A DNA stretch of 20,194 bases from Azolla pinnata (taxonomy: Eukaryota > Streptophyta > Polypodiopsida > Salviniales > Salviniaceae). The translations under genes were made by a program, and so were the position numbers. Of the stretch, positions 8,778-19,952 are shown piece by piece (position 1 is the stretch's first letter; every line of letters starts with the position of its first letter). The stretch is taken from the NCBI GenBank assembly GCA_037176905.1, contig JBBBWG010011835.1:1-20194 (forward strand). Reading direction: 5' to 3'. The notes below the pieces were generated by a model. The model was not told the origin of the DNA, made no database searches, and worked only from the letters and a program-made list of their open reading frames with translations.

Positions 8778-10580
8778 TCGGCTCATCATCAATTACTGAT
8801 TCATGCGCTATAGATCAGACACTTATCCAGTGTTGGCGGCGCTTCAGGATCTCCCTAGTTCAATCGTCACTAGATCATCAGCATCACGAGTGCGGCGGCA
8901 GCTGACGGATCATATTTCGATCCCACATCATTCAATCCTACATCATTCAATTACCCCACCTTGTTTGCAGCTAGTTTAATTCTGCATCTAATAATACATA
9001 CATACATACATACACATACGAATTTGAAGTACACATGATTTCCTGCAGGAGCTGCAATATTCTGATCATCAATATTATGATGCAGCTTCCAGGCTGATCA
9101 GTAAGTACAGATCACTTTCAAAAGAGTTCCTAATCTTTTTCACTATATTGTGATTATGCTTACTATTGTAAATTCGTGCCCGGCCCCAATATTGCTTCTA
9201 TATATACAAAATCTCATGAATCCTCCGCGCTTAATATTAATAATTATATAACGACTTCTAAGTATGTCAGTGGATCATTAAATGATGTATAGCTGGTACT
9301 GTACTGCATATATGGATGACCAGATCACCGATATATATCTACGCTGCCTGTTGCGTAATAAGGTGATATTGTGATCCGATGACGGTATATCTATGCAGTA
9401 ATTACACGAATATGCTAACCCCCAATATCCAAATAATTAGTGGCTCAAATTAAAGTTGCCTGCGATAAATAAGTAAGGGTGCAGTTGATGTCCATCTTAA
9501 AAATGCCGATCGATTTGACTGTCCATTTAAAGTTTTTCGAATGTCGAATTATAAGTCGAAGCTGCAACAAATCCGACTTAGTTCTATAATCAACTAGCTG
9601 CTCCGCAACATCGCCCAGCTTCGAGCACCTGCATTAATCACGCCGATGATCATGACCCAAATCGCGATCATCAGCAATTACATTCAACTAATTGAGGGTT
9701 GCATCTCATTCTTGATCACCACAGGAGGAACGCATGTTAATGACAGTATGGTGGGATTTTTTGAATGATGGACGTTGGCTACTTGAATTAAGCGTCGAAG
9801 ATTATGACGTTGGTGCAGGTTAGATCGCCACGGCCTATATCAAATGGGGATTACCCAGTATACTTTTAAATAGCAATACACTAGAGCAGGCTAATAATTA
9901 GATCGAGAAGTTATATTTATCCATTGATCATTTTGTACTCCATCAAGCCTGTTACATTGAATTAATGCCTCATGACATTCATGTGACCGCAATGTATGAG
10001 TACTCTCTCATTATAGCTACACGTCAGATTGATCTTATTGCAAATTTGATGGCTCTAACAGGCTATGATCAAACCAACGAATGGGCGAACCTGCACGGGG
10101 TATAGCACGGACTACCATCAGGATACCTCCATTGGAATCCGTATACTCTTAAATATAGTGTACAAATACAACCCACAAGTTGTGACAAACGTTGTCAGAT
10201 CACTCTTACGGGAAAGTGGCCACTAGCTGAAAATATGCTTGATACGACGCCTCTACATATAACAACCTTCGGATGAAAGAATTTGATTTTGTCATGCATC
10301 ACCTGAATGCATACGAAGATCAACAATGAGCCCCATACTGCTTGATGGGTACTAATCAGATAACACAATATGCGAAATCTTCATTATAAACTCTTTTGCT
10401 ACCGTTGTCAAGTACTCAGAGTCGAAGACTAGCTCATTAATTTTGTTCAAAAACTTGCGAAAGAGAAGAAAATCTCCATGCACTACTACATATATTTGTA
10501 TTTATTGACCAGTTTATTCATGAACATGATATGCTTCATGAATTATGGACAAATACGACAACAGATCTATCGATAAAAAA
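8778..10580. other. AT-rich intergenic DNA
   Basis: No gene recognised; stops are dense in all frames. It holds a short (CATA)n microsatellite at about 8995-9018 and many GATC/ATGATC words. It may include the 3' UTR of the frame ending at 8777. Confidence 0.45.
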
Positions 10581-10585
10581 AAACT

Positions 10586-10790
10586 TGGTTGATAACAACT
10601 TTCGTCAATAAAGTATTGATCATTTTATTGACCATGTTGATAACTTGTATTGGTTGATAGTATTGACCATTTTATAGTCTAGGACTGGTTGATATAATCG
10701 ACCATCTTATATTTAGAATAGTCGATAGTTCTGACCATTTTGCAGTCTTAGGAATGGTCGATAGGATTAACCATTCTAGTGCACTGATCT
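10586..10790. repeat. Minisatellite of about 35-bp hairpin units
   Basis: TGGTTGATA or its variants (TAGTCGATA, TGGTCGATA) starts near 10651, 10686, 10719 and 10755, each followed after a few bases by TTGACCA, TCGACCA, CTGACCA or TTAACCA and then a T-rich tail with TAGTCT or CAGTCT. TGGTYGATA and TRACCA-type words are near reverse complements, so each unit could fold on itself (for example TGGTTGATATAATCGACCA). A more diverged unit precedes at 10586-10640. Confidence 0.65.
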
Positions 10791-10799
10791 ACAAAATGG

Positions 10800-13245
10800 T
10801 CCAGATCATACAATTTCATCAAGACTTCTTTATTTGGACAATTGGTGATGTACAATCACAAAATGGCACTTGAATTTATGCCTAATTCATGTAAAGTGCA
10901 TATGCTAAGGGGATCTCATATTACTCATGAAAATTTGATGTTCATTTGGTCGAACTTCCTGAGACTAGGAGCCTAATGTTGGAAGCCATTTCTTTGAAAC
11001 TAACTACAAGTGCTAGTTCTATCCGATCAAGTTTATATGAACTAGAGGAGGCTGAGGTTCTATCCAAATTGGATACGAGTATATCCAAGGTGGGTATCTA
11101 TGATATCCTCTATGATGGACATATCTAGTTGTCCATAACAAGAGCTCCAGCCCATTCTCTTCGTCTCGTGGCTTCCTTCTTCTTTTCCATTTCTATTCTT
11201 GACGGTGCGGTGGTGCTGATCTCCTAGTACCAGCTTGAGCCTTGTGCACTTTGATTGCTTCTCTAGTTCTCTTGCTTCTTCTTTCCATCACCATCACAAT
11301 ATGCTCTTACAATATAGCATCACCACGGTACAATTATAAGTACTTACGACGTCATGCTTAGTTTGGCTGGCCTAAGGATTAATGTATTCTCAGTTCTTAT
11401 TGTGCCAATTACTATTTAATTGTGAACTTTACATGTTGCGCTTGATTCTCTACATCTTAAGAGTATGGTGCATATTGCTACATATAAAATTGTCTTTCTT
11501 CAGATATTTGGTTCATCAAACATGTTGAAGAAAATGAATATTAATTATAGCAACAAAGAATTCGCTAGTCAAATGTCTGAAGAGCACTTAGAGATCGAGA
11601 ACTATACATAGATTTTATGCTACCCAAAGAAATAGTAACATGCAGAATCTCATGTCGCTAAATTACGAACACAGGAAAGATATTATCAGATGAGAATTGG
11701 GGTACTATCATGCTACATATTGCGGCAAGTGCTCTAATGTATGAAGGGCAAGTGATTTATATGCATTAACCATTTATTATGGGAGATAAGGGTCAACTGC
11801 TTGAAATATTAATCATATAAGACACTTGATACAAAAAGTGGGTCATAACAATATATTTGCAAACAATGTATGGGCTATATTAGACTTAACTGTTGAGCTC
11901 TAGAATATTTGCGAAAATGGCTCAACCAAATTCTAATTATGATTGGAATGTATATTAGGTAATTTGACAGGATAAATAACCTGTGCCCAAATGACAGTTT
12001 AATTGATAATATATGGTCAGAAGCACTTGTTAATGGTGATTAGTTAGGCTGTTAACTAGTGCCGCATATCAAATTATAAATAGAGTATTACTATGTCAAT
12101 TTCGAATTCATCTGTTGCCAGATCAGCCAAAGTGCGCTAAAACATGAGCTGGAACAAGTATATGTGCCATCTAATGGAATGTTGAATAGATCAATTCGAT
12201 TGTATTTGAGGATTAATTGCTGACCTATTTACAGATATTCTTGAACGGGGCCAATATGTTCATGTGGTGTAGATCAGCCATATCCATCTACAAGAATATT
12301 AGTTAGCCAAGGAAGAGGGACCTTCCGACCTTTTCACCATGTCAAGTCAAATACATTGAACCAGCTAGTTACTAGATGATCTGATCTACCATACTATAAG
12401 GTGAACATGCATGAACGCTTACATAATTAATGTGTATCGAATAAATTGTGAGGAGATTAGGTTCTCGAATCAATGAATGGCGAAGTGTATTATATATTGC
12501 TGGAATAAATATCATAGAATGTCGACGACGATTCGGCACCTTTGATCCAGTTCTCTGCCGGCATTTATCAATTAGAGTGTAATCAGATCCCTGCTGCTGC
12601 TTCGTATATTCATATGACTTTCTCCTAAGTGCGGTAATTTACAGGCCTGATGGGCGGCCGGTTGATCATCATCAGCTTCGACTTGCAGTAATATGCATTC
12701 GAGAGACAGAAAGAAAGAAAGAAGCATGGATCATTAATTTCTTAGGTTGTTATAATGTATGAATGAGAGCCAGCTTCAATGCTGCAGTAGCTCCGTCGAA
12801 GGTTCTGGTAGAAAGTAAATGTAGATATGGATCATTTCATTCCGGCAATATAAACGTTCGGCATCAGCTTTTATTGTCATGCTTTTGGGTGTCATAGTAG
12901 CGGCCGGTATCCGGCCATAAATGCAAAACACTTAGATGCCATTCTTTTGAAAGACTAGTTAGATGAGGATCTGTGTGTCTGTAAGTTGTTTCCACCAAAA
13001 ATATGCAAGCGCCTGCAACATAGCTTTTTATATCAGGATTCAGATCTTGCAGCCGCATTATTTCCCTGCAGTCATCTAGATTCCGTTAACAACGTAGTAC
13101 GCAAAATGTACTATAGCTAGCTAGCTTACCGGATTAATCTGGTAACGTTAATCTATGGTCCTGCAGCTACTGATATTGGTGGAAAGATGGTGGAAAGCAG
13201 ATCCTTAGACCCTGCTCAGTGGAACCAACTTTGGTATATCGCTTC
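10800..13245. other. AT-rich intergenic DNA, no convincing gene
   Basis: Short open frames exist (10946-11128 plus strand without an ATG start; 12864-13058 minus strand, 64 residues from an ATG) but show no recognisable domain or splice partner. Around 11150-11290 the sequence is locally less AT-rich, and the minus strand has short purine-rich open stretches that could be a decayed coding fragment, unassigned. No RNA gene seen. Confidence 0.4.
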
Positions 13246-13250
13246 TAAAC

Positions 13251-13683
13251 ACAGGAAGAATTACCAAAAAAAGAATTCCTAAATAAATTATAAATTTCAA
13301 TTTAACGCCTACTCAGATCAGAAATTGCAAATTAACGCCTACTCTCATCTTCCACTAAAAATTAACACCCAATTAATTCTGTTAGCATAACGTTAATTCA
13401 TTTTGTTCGTAATATCGTTTCCCACCAAATCATCTTAATTGATTCCCTTACTATGTTTGATTAACGAAAGTTAGTAATTTAAGAATCTAATCAATTGAGT
13501 AATTTTACAATCGAGCACGTCATTTTGGTGTTACTTAATTAATTTGATTCTAATTGAGCTCACAATTAATTGTTTTCGTGTTACTCAATTAATTGAGTGT
13601 TAGTTCTTAGGTAATTTTTAGTTTTAGTAGACATTAAAATGTATTTTATAATCTTGTTAGGCGTTTTTTGGTAATTGTCCTGT
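13251..13683. mobile_element. MITE-like terminal-inverted-repeat element, copy 3
   Basis: The left end ACAGGAAGAATTACCAAAAA pairs with the right end, whose reverse complement is ACAGGACAATTACCAAAAAA; similarity continues inward through about 50 bases (ATTATAAATTTCAATTTAAC versus ATTATAAAATACATTTTAAT). TAAAC occurs immediately before the left end (13246-13250) and again at 13683-13687, a possible 5-bp target-site duplication, though it overlaps the last base assigned to the element by one. The interior has no protein capacity. The left half is nearly identical in word order to the reverse complement of copy 1's right half, so this copy is inverted relative to the pair at 6905-7670. Confidence 0.7.
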
Positions 13684-14936
13684 AAACTTATCGTTCAATC
13701 ATGGCCTGCGCCTGCAGTAGCCTGTAATTAGAGTAGACGCATTCATGCCTCTTAAGATACGGCAGATGATCATTAATTCAGACATGAGCTTAATTGTTCC
13801 GGAAATACCAACGAATTCTGCTGTCTCATTATCATAATTAGTTAGTCGTATCTTATCTACTATTGAGCCGTGCTTTTATTAAAACAAAATCCTCAATTCT
13901 CATATCCTAATCATGTTGACGCCGGCCATCTAATTAACGCATTGATTCCGCAAGATGATTAACAGTACATGTGACAGTACATATGCAGAATTACACGTTG
14001 CAGCTGATCTTCTGCATTAATATTCTCAATATGTAGGATAAGTTAAGGAAATTATGAGCGCACTCTGATATACTCCAATATAGTTAGCACAATCCGAGTG
14101 TTTATATTAATTCCATTAGAGATGAACTATATAAGTAGCCACACACCGATAGGGTAGCTGCTGGGACTTCCCCAAACATCCGGACTGCTAATTATTCTAC
14201 GTTTAACTTTCAGCAGCTAGATCAATCAATAGTGTGATAATATGATCCAACAATACTATAAACGAATCATGCAACCCATTGAACTTATAATACTGATCTT
14301 GCTGTAATTGCAGAGTCATTCTGCGTGTTGCAACGTCAATCATATTTTGGGGCTGATCACACCTGCAGGCTTTTGAATTTAGGGTTTAGAGTTTAGGATA
14401 CCTGATTAAAATCTAGATTGACCTGGCTATCGAGGGATTGCCGAAGTGGCCCGCTGTACCATTGTCCACAAGTAGTACATGACATACACATGACCATATA
14501 ATATCAGTAATCAAGTTATTAGCTAGTCATAGTAAGTATTAAATTGGCTAGCCGGAAGCCAGCTACTAGCTTATATTGTGAAAAATGTAATCGCAAAATC
14601 AATCATCTATAATGAGAACTACATGACAATTGTAATATCCCACGATAGCAACTTAATTAATGCTTGATTATATTGTAAAGTACAGAAGGCCTGATTCTCA
14701 ATATATTGTTATTATAAACTTGAACAACAGAAAGTCTAATTAGACACCAATATTGATTGGATTTCTTATTGTTATATGATCATAGTAGAGTACAAGATTA
14801 TAATACTTGGAAGCGCTAACATGTATCATTAATCGGATAATTTAATTATAATATGGATGGTTTTCATTAAGCTCGAATTAGAGAACAAATTCAATGGCTT
14901 AGTAATAATTATATTGATCAAATTTGGCTAAACCAT
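13684..14936. other. AT-rich intergenic DNA
   Basis: No gene recognised. A telomere-like stretch TTTAGGGTTTAGAGTTTAGG lies at 14378-14397. The rest is AT-rich with dense stops. Confidence 0.45.
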
Positions 14937-15215
14937 AGATAGATCTATATATAGATCGATAGATAGATACAGCTTTAGATCAATGTATCTATCTATTTAT
15001 CAATATATAGCTGATAGGTAGAATATCGAAGATGGATTGGCTTACAGATTCAAAATATGCGTATATATTGCATATGTGTACATACATACACACACGCACG
15101 CACGATATGCATTCAAACATACATACAGATATATCTGCATATTATACAGCTAAATATAGATAGATTGATAGATCATATGTAGATATAAAGAGAGAGATAG
15201 AGAGAGATAGAGTGA
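14937..15215. repeat. GATA/TATC and CATA microsatellite cluster
   Basis: Interrupted runs of AGATAGATCGATAGATAGATA, TGTATCTATCTATTTATC, CATACATACACACACGCACG and AGAGAGAGATAGAGAGAGATAG lie directly downstream of the MYB stop. They probably include or border its 3' UTR on the minus strand. Confidence 0.75.
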
Positions 15216-15248
15216 TGGGAAATAGCTTCATCTAGTTGACATGGGTCT

Positions 15249-18200
15249 TTAACACAGATTGAGATCCATTAGCAAATTGCTGAACTGGGTATCATGATGA
15301 TTAGCTTGCTCCCCACCTAGCATCAATGTCTCGATTTGCTGGAAGCTTAGAGCTTGCACCATCGTGGCGCCGATATTGTTATGATCCAAAACCGTCGTCA
15401 TAACTGATGATGAATTAGCAGTAGAACAGCAGCTAGATGTAGTGCCCATAATCCCCGGAATGCTGATCTGCATAGCATTCTTGGGCGATGGCAGCGCCAG
15501 CATGTTACAGATATCATCCAATGGATCATTGACGTGATCGTTCTCCTCCTCGTTAAGATCGTTGACAACGTTGTTGGCATCTTCGGATCCACCATCGTTT
15601 GTCTCGCCATCAACGATATCATTTGTGGGATCGACGCTCATGATATCGATCATCGAGTTGAAGGCGCTGTTATATATTCTCAGATCGCTGTCACGGTCAG
15701 CATTAATCATGTTACCGAGATCGATGACAGAGCCAGAGTTGGGACCTAGATGATCATGTCGATCATGATCATCATCAGGACCTCCTGCAGTACCTGCAGC
15801 ATCGCCATGATCAGGATCAGCAGCCTGCACAGCTCGATCGATGTTCATGGTATCAAGGTTTAGCCGAGGCCGCGGATCACCGCTAGTAGTAGATATGGCA
15901 TTCATTAATGGCGCGGCTGCATGGATACCATTTGAATTACTGCAGCTGCTGGCGGAGCGGCGAAGATGAAGACACGATGATGACGATGAAGACGACGGTG
16001 GGCTAGCGGTGGATTGCTGGAGCTGTTGTAGATGCTGCGCCGGATCTCGACTATTATTAGTAGTAGTAGTATTACTCCAGGCATTGGGCGGGATGAGGTT
16101 GGGCAGCGTCAGATCGTGCTTGCTCCAAGACAGTCTTCCACTGGTAGGTGTGCTCAGCTTGCAGCTGGATGATGCATTATTAATATTACTCATGGACAGC
16201 TGCTTCATATTGTTGCTGCTATATTGCTCCATTATATGATCATGCACGAGGGCTGTTAGTAGAGCTGTATTGCTGCTCAATGCGCCCGCGGCAGCAGGCC
16301 TGCTACTAGCACCGCTATCACTTATATCGCCAAAGCTAGCAATGTTGTGGACTAGTGTGGAGTACATCGGTCGATGATCAGCTTTGAATCCGCGATCCAT
16401 AGCACTGCATTGATCATGCTCGGTAGTACCGGCGTCCTGATCGCAATTGCTGGAGTTAATTCTATATAAGCTGCCAGTAGGACTAGTAGTGCTAGTACTA
16501 GTTGTAGTAGTGTTCAATTTCGCATCTATAGTAGAAGTGTATTTAGGGTTTAATGTAAGGTCAGAATATAAGGGGCCAGCCAGATTCCCGGCATGGGCAG
16601 CGAGGGGAGCAGTTACCGGTGGCCCACAACTAGAAGTGTTGGCGCCGCCACTTATAGCGGAGTTCATCATGTTGAGATTGAAGCGGCCTGCGGCGGTGGC
16701 ACCGCAGATCAACACGGTCGGATCATGATCTATCGATCCCCCACGAGCAGTGATCGACGCAGCGGCGGCGGCGTTGCTCCCATGTTGCATGATGCTGCTA
16801 GCGTCAACGAGATTAAGTTTAGGTTTGGGTTTAGGTTTATGGATTAGCAAGCTGTGGTTATTGTGGCACGCCGATTGCTGAGCAAGCCTCGACTCGGCCT
16901 CGAGCCGTGCAGTCTCCCACTGGGCAAGGTGGCTAGTGGTGGTGGTGGTGGTGGTGGTGGTGGTGGTGGTAGTAGTACTATTACTAGTAGTGGCGGCAGC
17001 TGCTATAGTGTAGGTGGCAGAATTAGCAGTACTAGTGGGGCCGGTGCTGATGTTAATCCCCTTACTAATCCCCTTACTGATCTTATCAATGTGGAGATCA
17101 TGGCTATGGTTAATGGAGTCATGATTTGCTGCTGTGATACTGTTGGTATTATTCGCGGCCCCGGCGCCACCGCCCATGAGCTGGCTCAGCACTGACAAGG
17201 TGCAGCTCGTGAGCGGCGACGACGACGTCATTGTCATCGCCGTCGCTGTCACAGAATATTCCTCGGCCTGCTGCTGCACGCCGCCGCCTGGCGACGACGA
17301 AGACCCGGCCGCCGTCATTAATGCAGCCGACAGCGATGGTGCCGTGGACGACGACCACCACATCTTCTGCGAGAATCGCTTCTTTAGAACCGTGTTCCAG
17401 TAGTTCTTTATCTCATTGTCCGTCCTCTTGGGCAGCTGTGAGGCTATGAATGCCCACCTGCAATATGATCAGACAGTACATTACAATATGCACATTTGAG
17501 GCTGCTGACATTGTTAGGGTCGGGGAATTCGGGAAATTTTGATTGCGCGATAATTCATGATTGGTGTGGTAGATAACGGGAGCTACACTATCAGATATGG
17601 GCGAATATTGTTATAACAAGAGTAGGATTAGGCAGTAATTTGCGAGGATCACTAAGCCCTAGCTAATTAATCCCATACAGTATGTCCAATTATTAGGCTG
17701 CTCGATCGATGATAATGAGGGTTGATTAGACCTCAAGATTAAATCAAACTTGCCAAGCAAAACATATAATATTATATCGAAAAAAAGGATTTAATTATAT
17801 AGCGCATACTTGTTGCCGACAAGGGCGTGCAATTGGATGATCTTTTGTTCCTCGCCCGGTGTGAATGCTCCTCGCTTGATGTCGGGGCGTAAGTAGTTAG
17901 TCCATCGGAGCCGGCAACTCTTCCCGCACCGCTGAAGCCCTGGAACAATTATGCATTAGTGCAATTGTATGCTTACAATTCTGCATCTGATCACAGTTAA
18001 TTACAAATAAGTACAAGAACTCGATAGCTTATCGCTGCTATACAGTACTATAACTATGACCTATATTGTAGCAATGATAGCTTAACACAGACATTAAGCA
18101 TGAATCGGAGATCAGATTTATGAACGATGTATGATCATATGATGATCCAAGATCAGTGGAGAAGATCTATAAGTAAGTATGTAAATCATGATCATGGCGC

Positions 18201-18520
18201 CAGGCATTAATATATCGTGATCACTGGATCTTGGTTAATTATTGGTTTGATGTTTAAACATAACCGTGGAATCGGCGCTACAAGTACCAAGCTGGTAGCT
18301 GTTACGGCTACGAGATCGTTAGCATTACTGCAGTATATATATATATATGTAGCGATGGTGATAATCCCTTACCGCATTTCTTGGGTAGAGCTCGCCAGTT
18401 CCCATAGCCGTGCTGATTGATGTGCTCGATGAGCTTCTCATCTTCCTCAGGGGTCCAAGCGCCTTTCTTCAGAGATACGGAGCCGTCTTTGCAGGAATTG
18501 CCATGAGGGGAGCGACCCAT
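15249..18520 (-). CDS. R2R3-MYB transcription factor, MIXTA-like (subgroup 9) type, three exons
   Basis: Nuclear DNA-binding regulator; subgroup 9 MYBs control epidermal cell shape, trichomes and cuticle. Exons on the minus strand are 18520-18373, 17939-17810 and 17457-15249, with phases 1 and 2 at the two classic R2R3-MYB intron sites (before [12 protein letters not shown] and within GN-K-W). The product is 828 residues. R2 has Trp 22, 42 and 62; R3 has Phe75, Trp94 and Trp113, all correctly spaced, with [15 protein letters not shown]. The subgroup-9 signature [15 protein letters not shown] sits at 270-284. Oddities: the usual CC after GRSP is replaced by a longer stretch, the common GIDPVTHKP after R3 is missing, and the C-terminal part is about 700 residues of low complexity including a 14-Thr run. 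An acidic segment spans about 640-744, and the protein ends MDLNLC, close to an EAR repressor motif. MYB identity is certain; the subgroup rests on one motif. Confidence 0.9.
16938..16970. repeat. (GGT)11 microsatellite in MYB exon 3
   Basis: Eleven perfect GGT units, read as ACC on the coding strand, followed by AGT/ACT codons, produce the poly-threonine run immediately N-terminal to the subgroup-9 motif. Length variation here would stay in frame. Confidence 0.95.
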
Positions 18521-18563
18521 AACGATCGATCGATCGGAGGGATGATCAGCACCTGAAGGATCG

Positions 18564-18572
18564 AAACCCTAA
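18564..18572. promoter_or_regulatory. Telo-box (AAACCCTAA) near the MYB start
   Basis: AAACCCTAA lies 44 bases upstream of the MYB ATG on the minus strand. Telo-boxes are known plant promoter or leader elements bound by telomere-repeat-binding proteins and linked to Polycomb recruitment. Two further TTTTTAGGGT words occur at 18821-18844. Function here is inferred from sequence and position only. Confidence 0.4.
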
Positions 18573-18590
18573 TGCGGATCAAAACAGCAG

Positions 18591-18604
18591 AATATATATA
18601 TAAT
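18591..18604 (-). promoter_or_regulatory. Possible TATA box of the MYB gene
   Basis: On the minus strand ATTATATATATATT lies about 71-84 bases upstream of the ATG at 18520. That would give a leader of about 40-50 bases containing the telo-box and no upstream ATG. The neighbouring TTC repeat would then be promoter rather than leader. Confidence 0.4.
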
Positions 18605-18616
18605 CTATGGGATTAA

Positions 18617-18674
18617 TTTCTTCTTCTTCTTCTTCTTCTTCTTCTTCTTCTTCTTCTTCTTCTTCTGCTTCTTC
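18617..18674. repeat. (TTC)n microsatellite upstream of the MYB gene
   Basis: An almost perfect TTC run of about 58 bases, reading GAA on the MYB strand, about 100 bases upstream of the MYB start. Long Ser or Lys frames across it are artefacts. Confidence 0.95.
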
Positions 18675-18745
18675 TTTCTTCCCCTACTATTTCTGCAACT
18701 TGATCTCTTTCCTGTTTTTCTTTCTTTTCTTCGTGTGCTTTTTTT

Positions 18746-18763
18746 CCCCCCCCCCCCCCCCCC
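18746..18763. repeat. Homopolymer C18 tract
   Basis: Eighteen consecutive C (G on the MYB strand) follow a T-rich stretch. Such a tract can form quadruplex or i-motif structures and is prone to length errors in sequencing. Confidence 0.9.
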
Positions 18764-19239
18764 GGCCCTGTGCTTCTCTGCGTGCTTCTGTGGCTCCAAA
18801 CCTTTGAAGCTCCCTTTTCCTTTTTAGGGTTTCTTTTTAGGGTACAGTTTGATCTAACGTTGCACGACTGTAGTAGTTAAGTGTGCAATGGGCGTCTGAT
18901 CTAAATTATCGACCTCTTTCCCGGCCTTCATCAATCATCGCGCGCTCGACTGAGGGGAGGAAGAAAATGGGGACGATCCAACATTTCCTGCACTCATCAA
19001 TGCGCAGTGATCTAGCTAACTGGAAACAGTAGCAGTAATGTCGGAGAGAAAACAACGAAGAGGAGACTGAGAAGGATGCGTATTGTGGGTGCTTTCTAGT
19101 GCGTCTTGAATGCCCGGCTTAATTTGTCGCGTCTACTAAGTTCGTGCACGAATGACGCGATGATCCGCTCGCGACGCTTTCCCTGCAGCAGATCAAAGAT
19201 CACTTGCGGTAGAACGCAGCAGTAAAAACGTTGGCTAGC

Positions 19240-19306
19240 AAAGATAGATAGATCTAGATAGATAGATAGATACACAGATAGATAGATAGATAGATAGATG
19301 GATGGA
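19240..19306. repeat. (GATA)n microsatellite
   Basis: AGATAGATAGATCTAGATAG followed by further AGAT units with a few interruptions, ending in GATGGATGGATTG. Confidence 0.9.
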
Positions 19307-19335
19307 TTGATCCGAGCGAGTTAATCCATGCCATT

Positions 19336-19412
19336 TCTCCTCCTCCTCCTCCTCCTCCTCTTCCTTCTTCTTCTTCTTCTTCTTCTTCTTCTTCATCTTC
19401 ATCTTCATCTTT
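19336..19412. repeat. Compound (CTC)n(TTC)n(ATCTTC)n microsatellite
   Basis: A pyrimidine-rich run: about seven CTC units, then about ten TTC units, then three CATCTT units. It is a strand-asymmetric polypyrimidine tract about 820-890 bases upstream of the MYB start. Confidence 0.9.
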
Positions 19413-19703
19413 CTGATGATCTCAGTTAGTTTTGCGCCATCGCTGGACCTTCCTGCCCGCAAATCGATCCATTCTAATGGCTAACAACCACCTCCTTAGG
19501 GTTAGATGCAGTCCATTAAAAGCGCGTCACCAAAGGTATAACTCTTCGTCGACCTCAATCAATATTCACCGCAGTAAATAATTAGAAGCCGATCATACGT
19601 CTCTAACCTGCAACACGAATACTGCATCGACATGGTCAGTCCGGGGCCGATGATCAATCACTACGTCGTCGTCGTCGTCCCCGCACTTGCGGGGCAAAAA
19701 CAA

Positions 19704-19734
19704 AACCCTAACCCTAACCCTAACCCTAACCCTA
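19704..19734. repeat. Perfect hexameric telomere-like array (AACCCT)5
   Basis: Five perfect AACCCT units (TTAGGG on the other strand) plus one extra A. This is the six-base form and not the seven-base TTTAGGG typical of most plants. Four GGG runs on the minus strand would allow a G-quadruplex. Confidence 0.9.
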
Positions 19735-19785
19735 GCGGTAGTGATCATCAGTCCTGCTCATGATGTTATCCATCGCCGTCTGTCC

Positions 19786-19830
19786 CTATCTCTTTCTCTT
19801 TCTCTCTCTCTATCTCTCTCTCTCTCTTTC
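19786..19830. repeat. (CT)n-rich tract
   Basis: Interrupted CT dinucleotides (TATCTCTTTCTCTTTCTCTC and so on) between the telomere-like arrays. Confidence 0.85.
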
Positions 19831-19952
19831 TAGCTGTCGGCCGTCCATTGGTTGGATCAGCGTGTGAACGTCGGATCTACGTCCTCCACCATCTCTCTCT
19901 CTTCGCTGCGTATATTAATCAATCAATGCGTTCACACACACACATACACTCC

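Noticed and set aside
10946..11128. 60-residue plus-strand frame in AT-rich DNA
   Set aside because: No ATG start (TTG), no recognised domain, no splice context.
12864..13058. 64-residue minus-strand frame starting with ATG
   Set aside because: No family recognised and no neighbouring exon; length compatible with chance.
14433..14460. Stretch GATTGCCGAAGTGGCC resembling a tRNA 5' half
   Set aside because: No matching acceptor stem, anticodon arm or T-loop follows.
15534..17403. Several plus-strand frames opposite MYB exon 3
   Set aside because: Shadows of the MYB coding strand, kept open by its repetitive codons.
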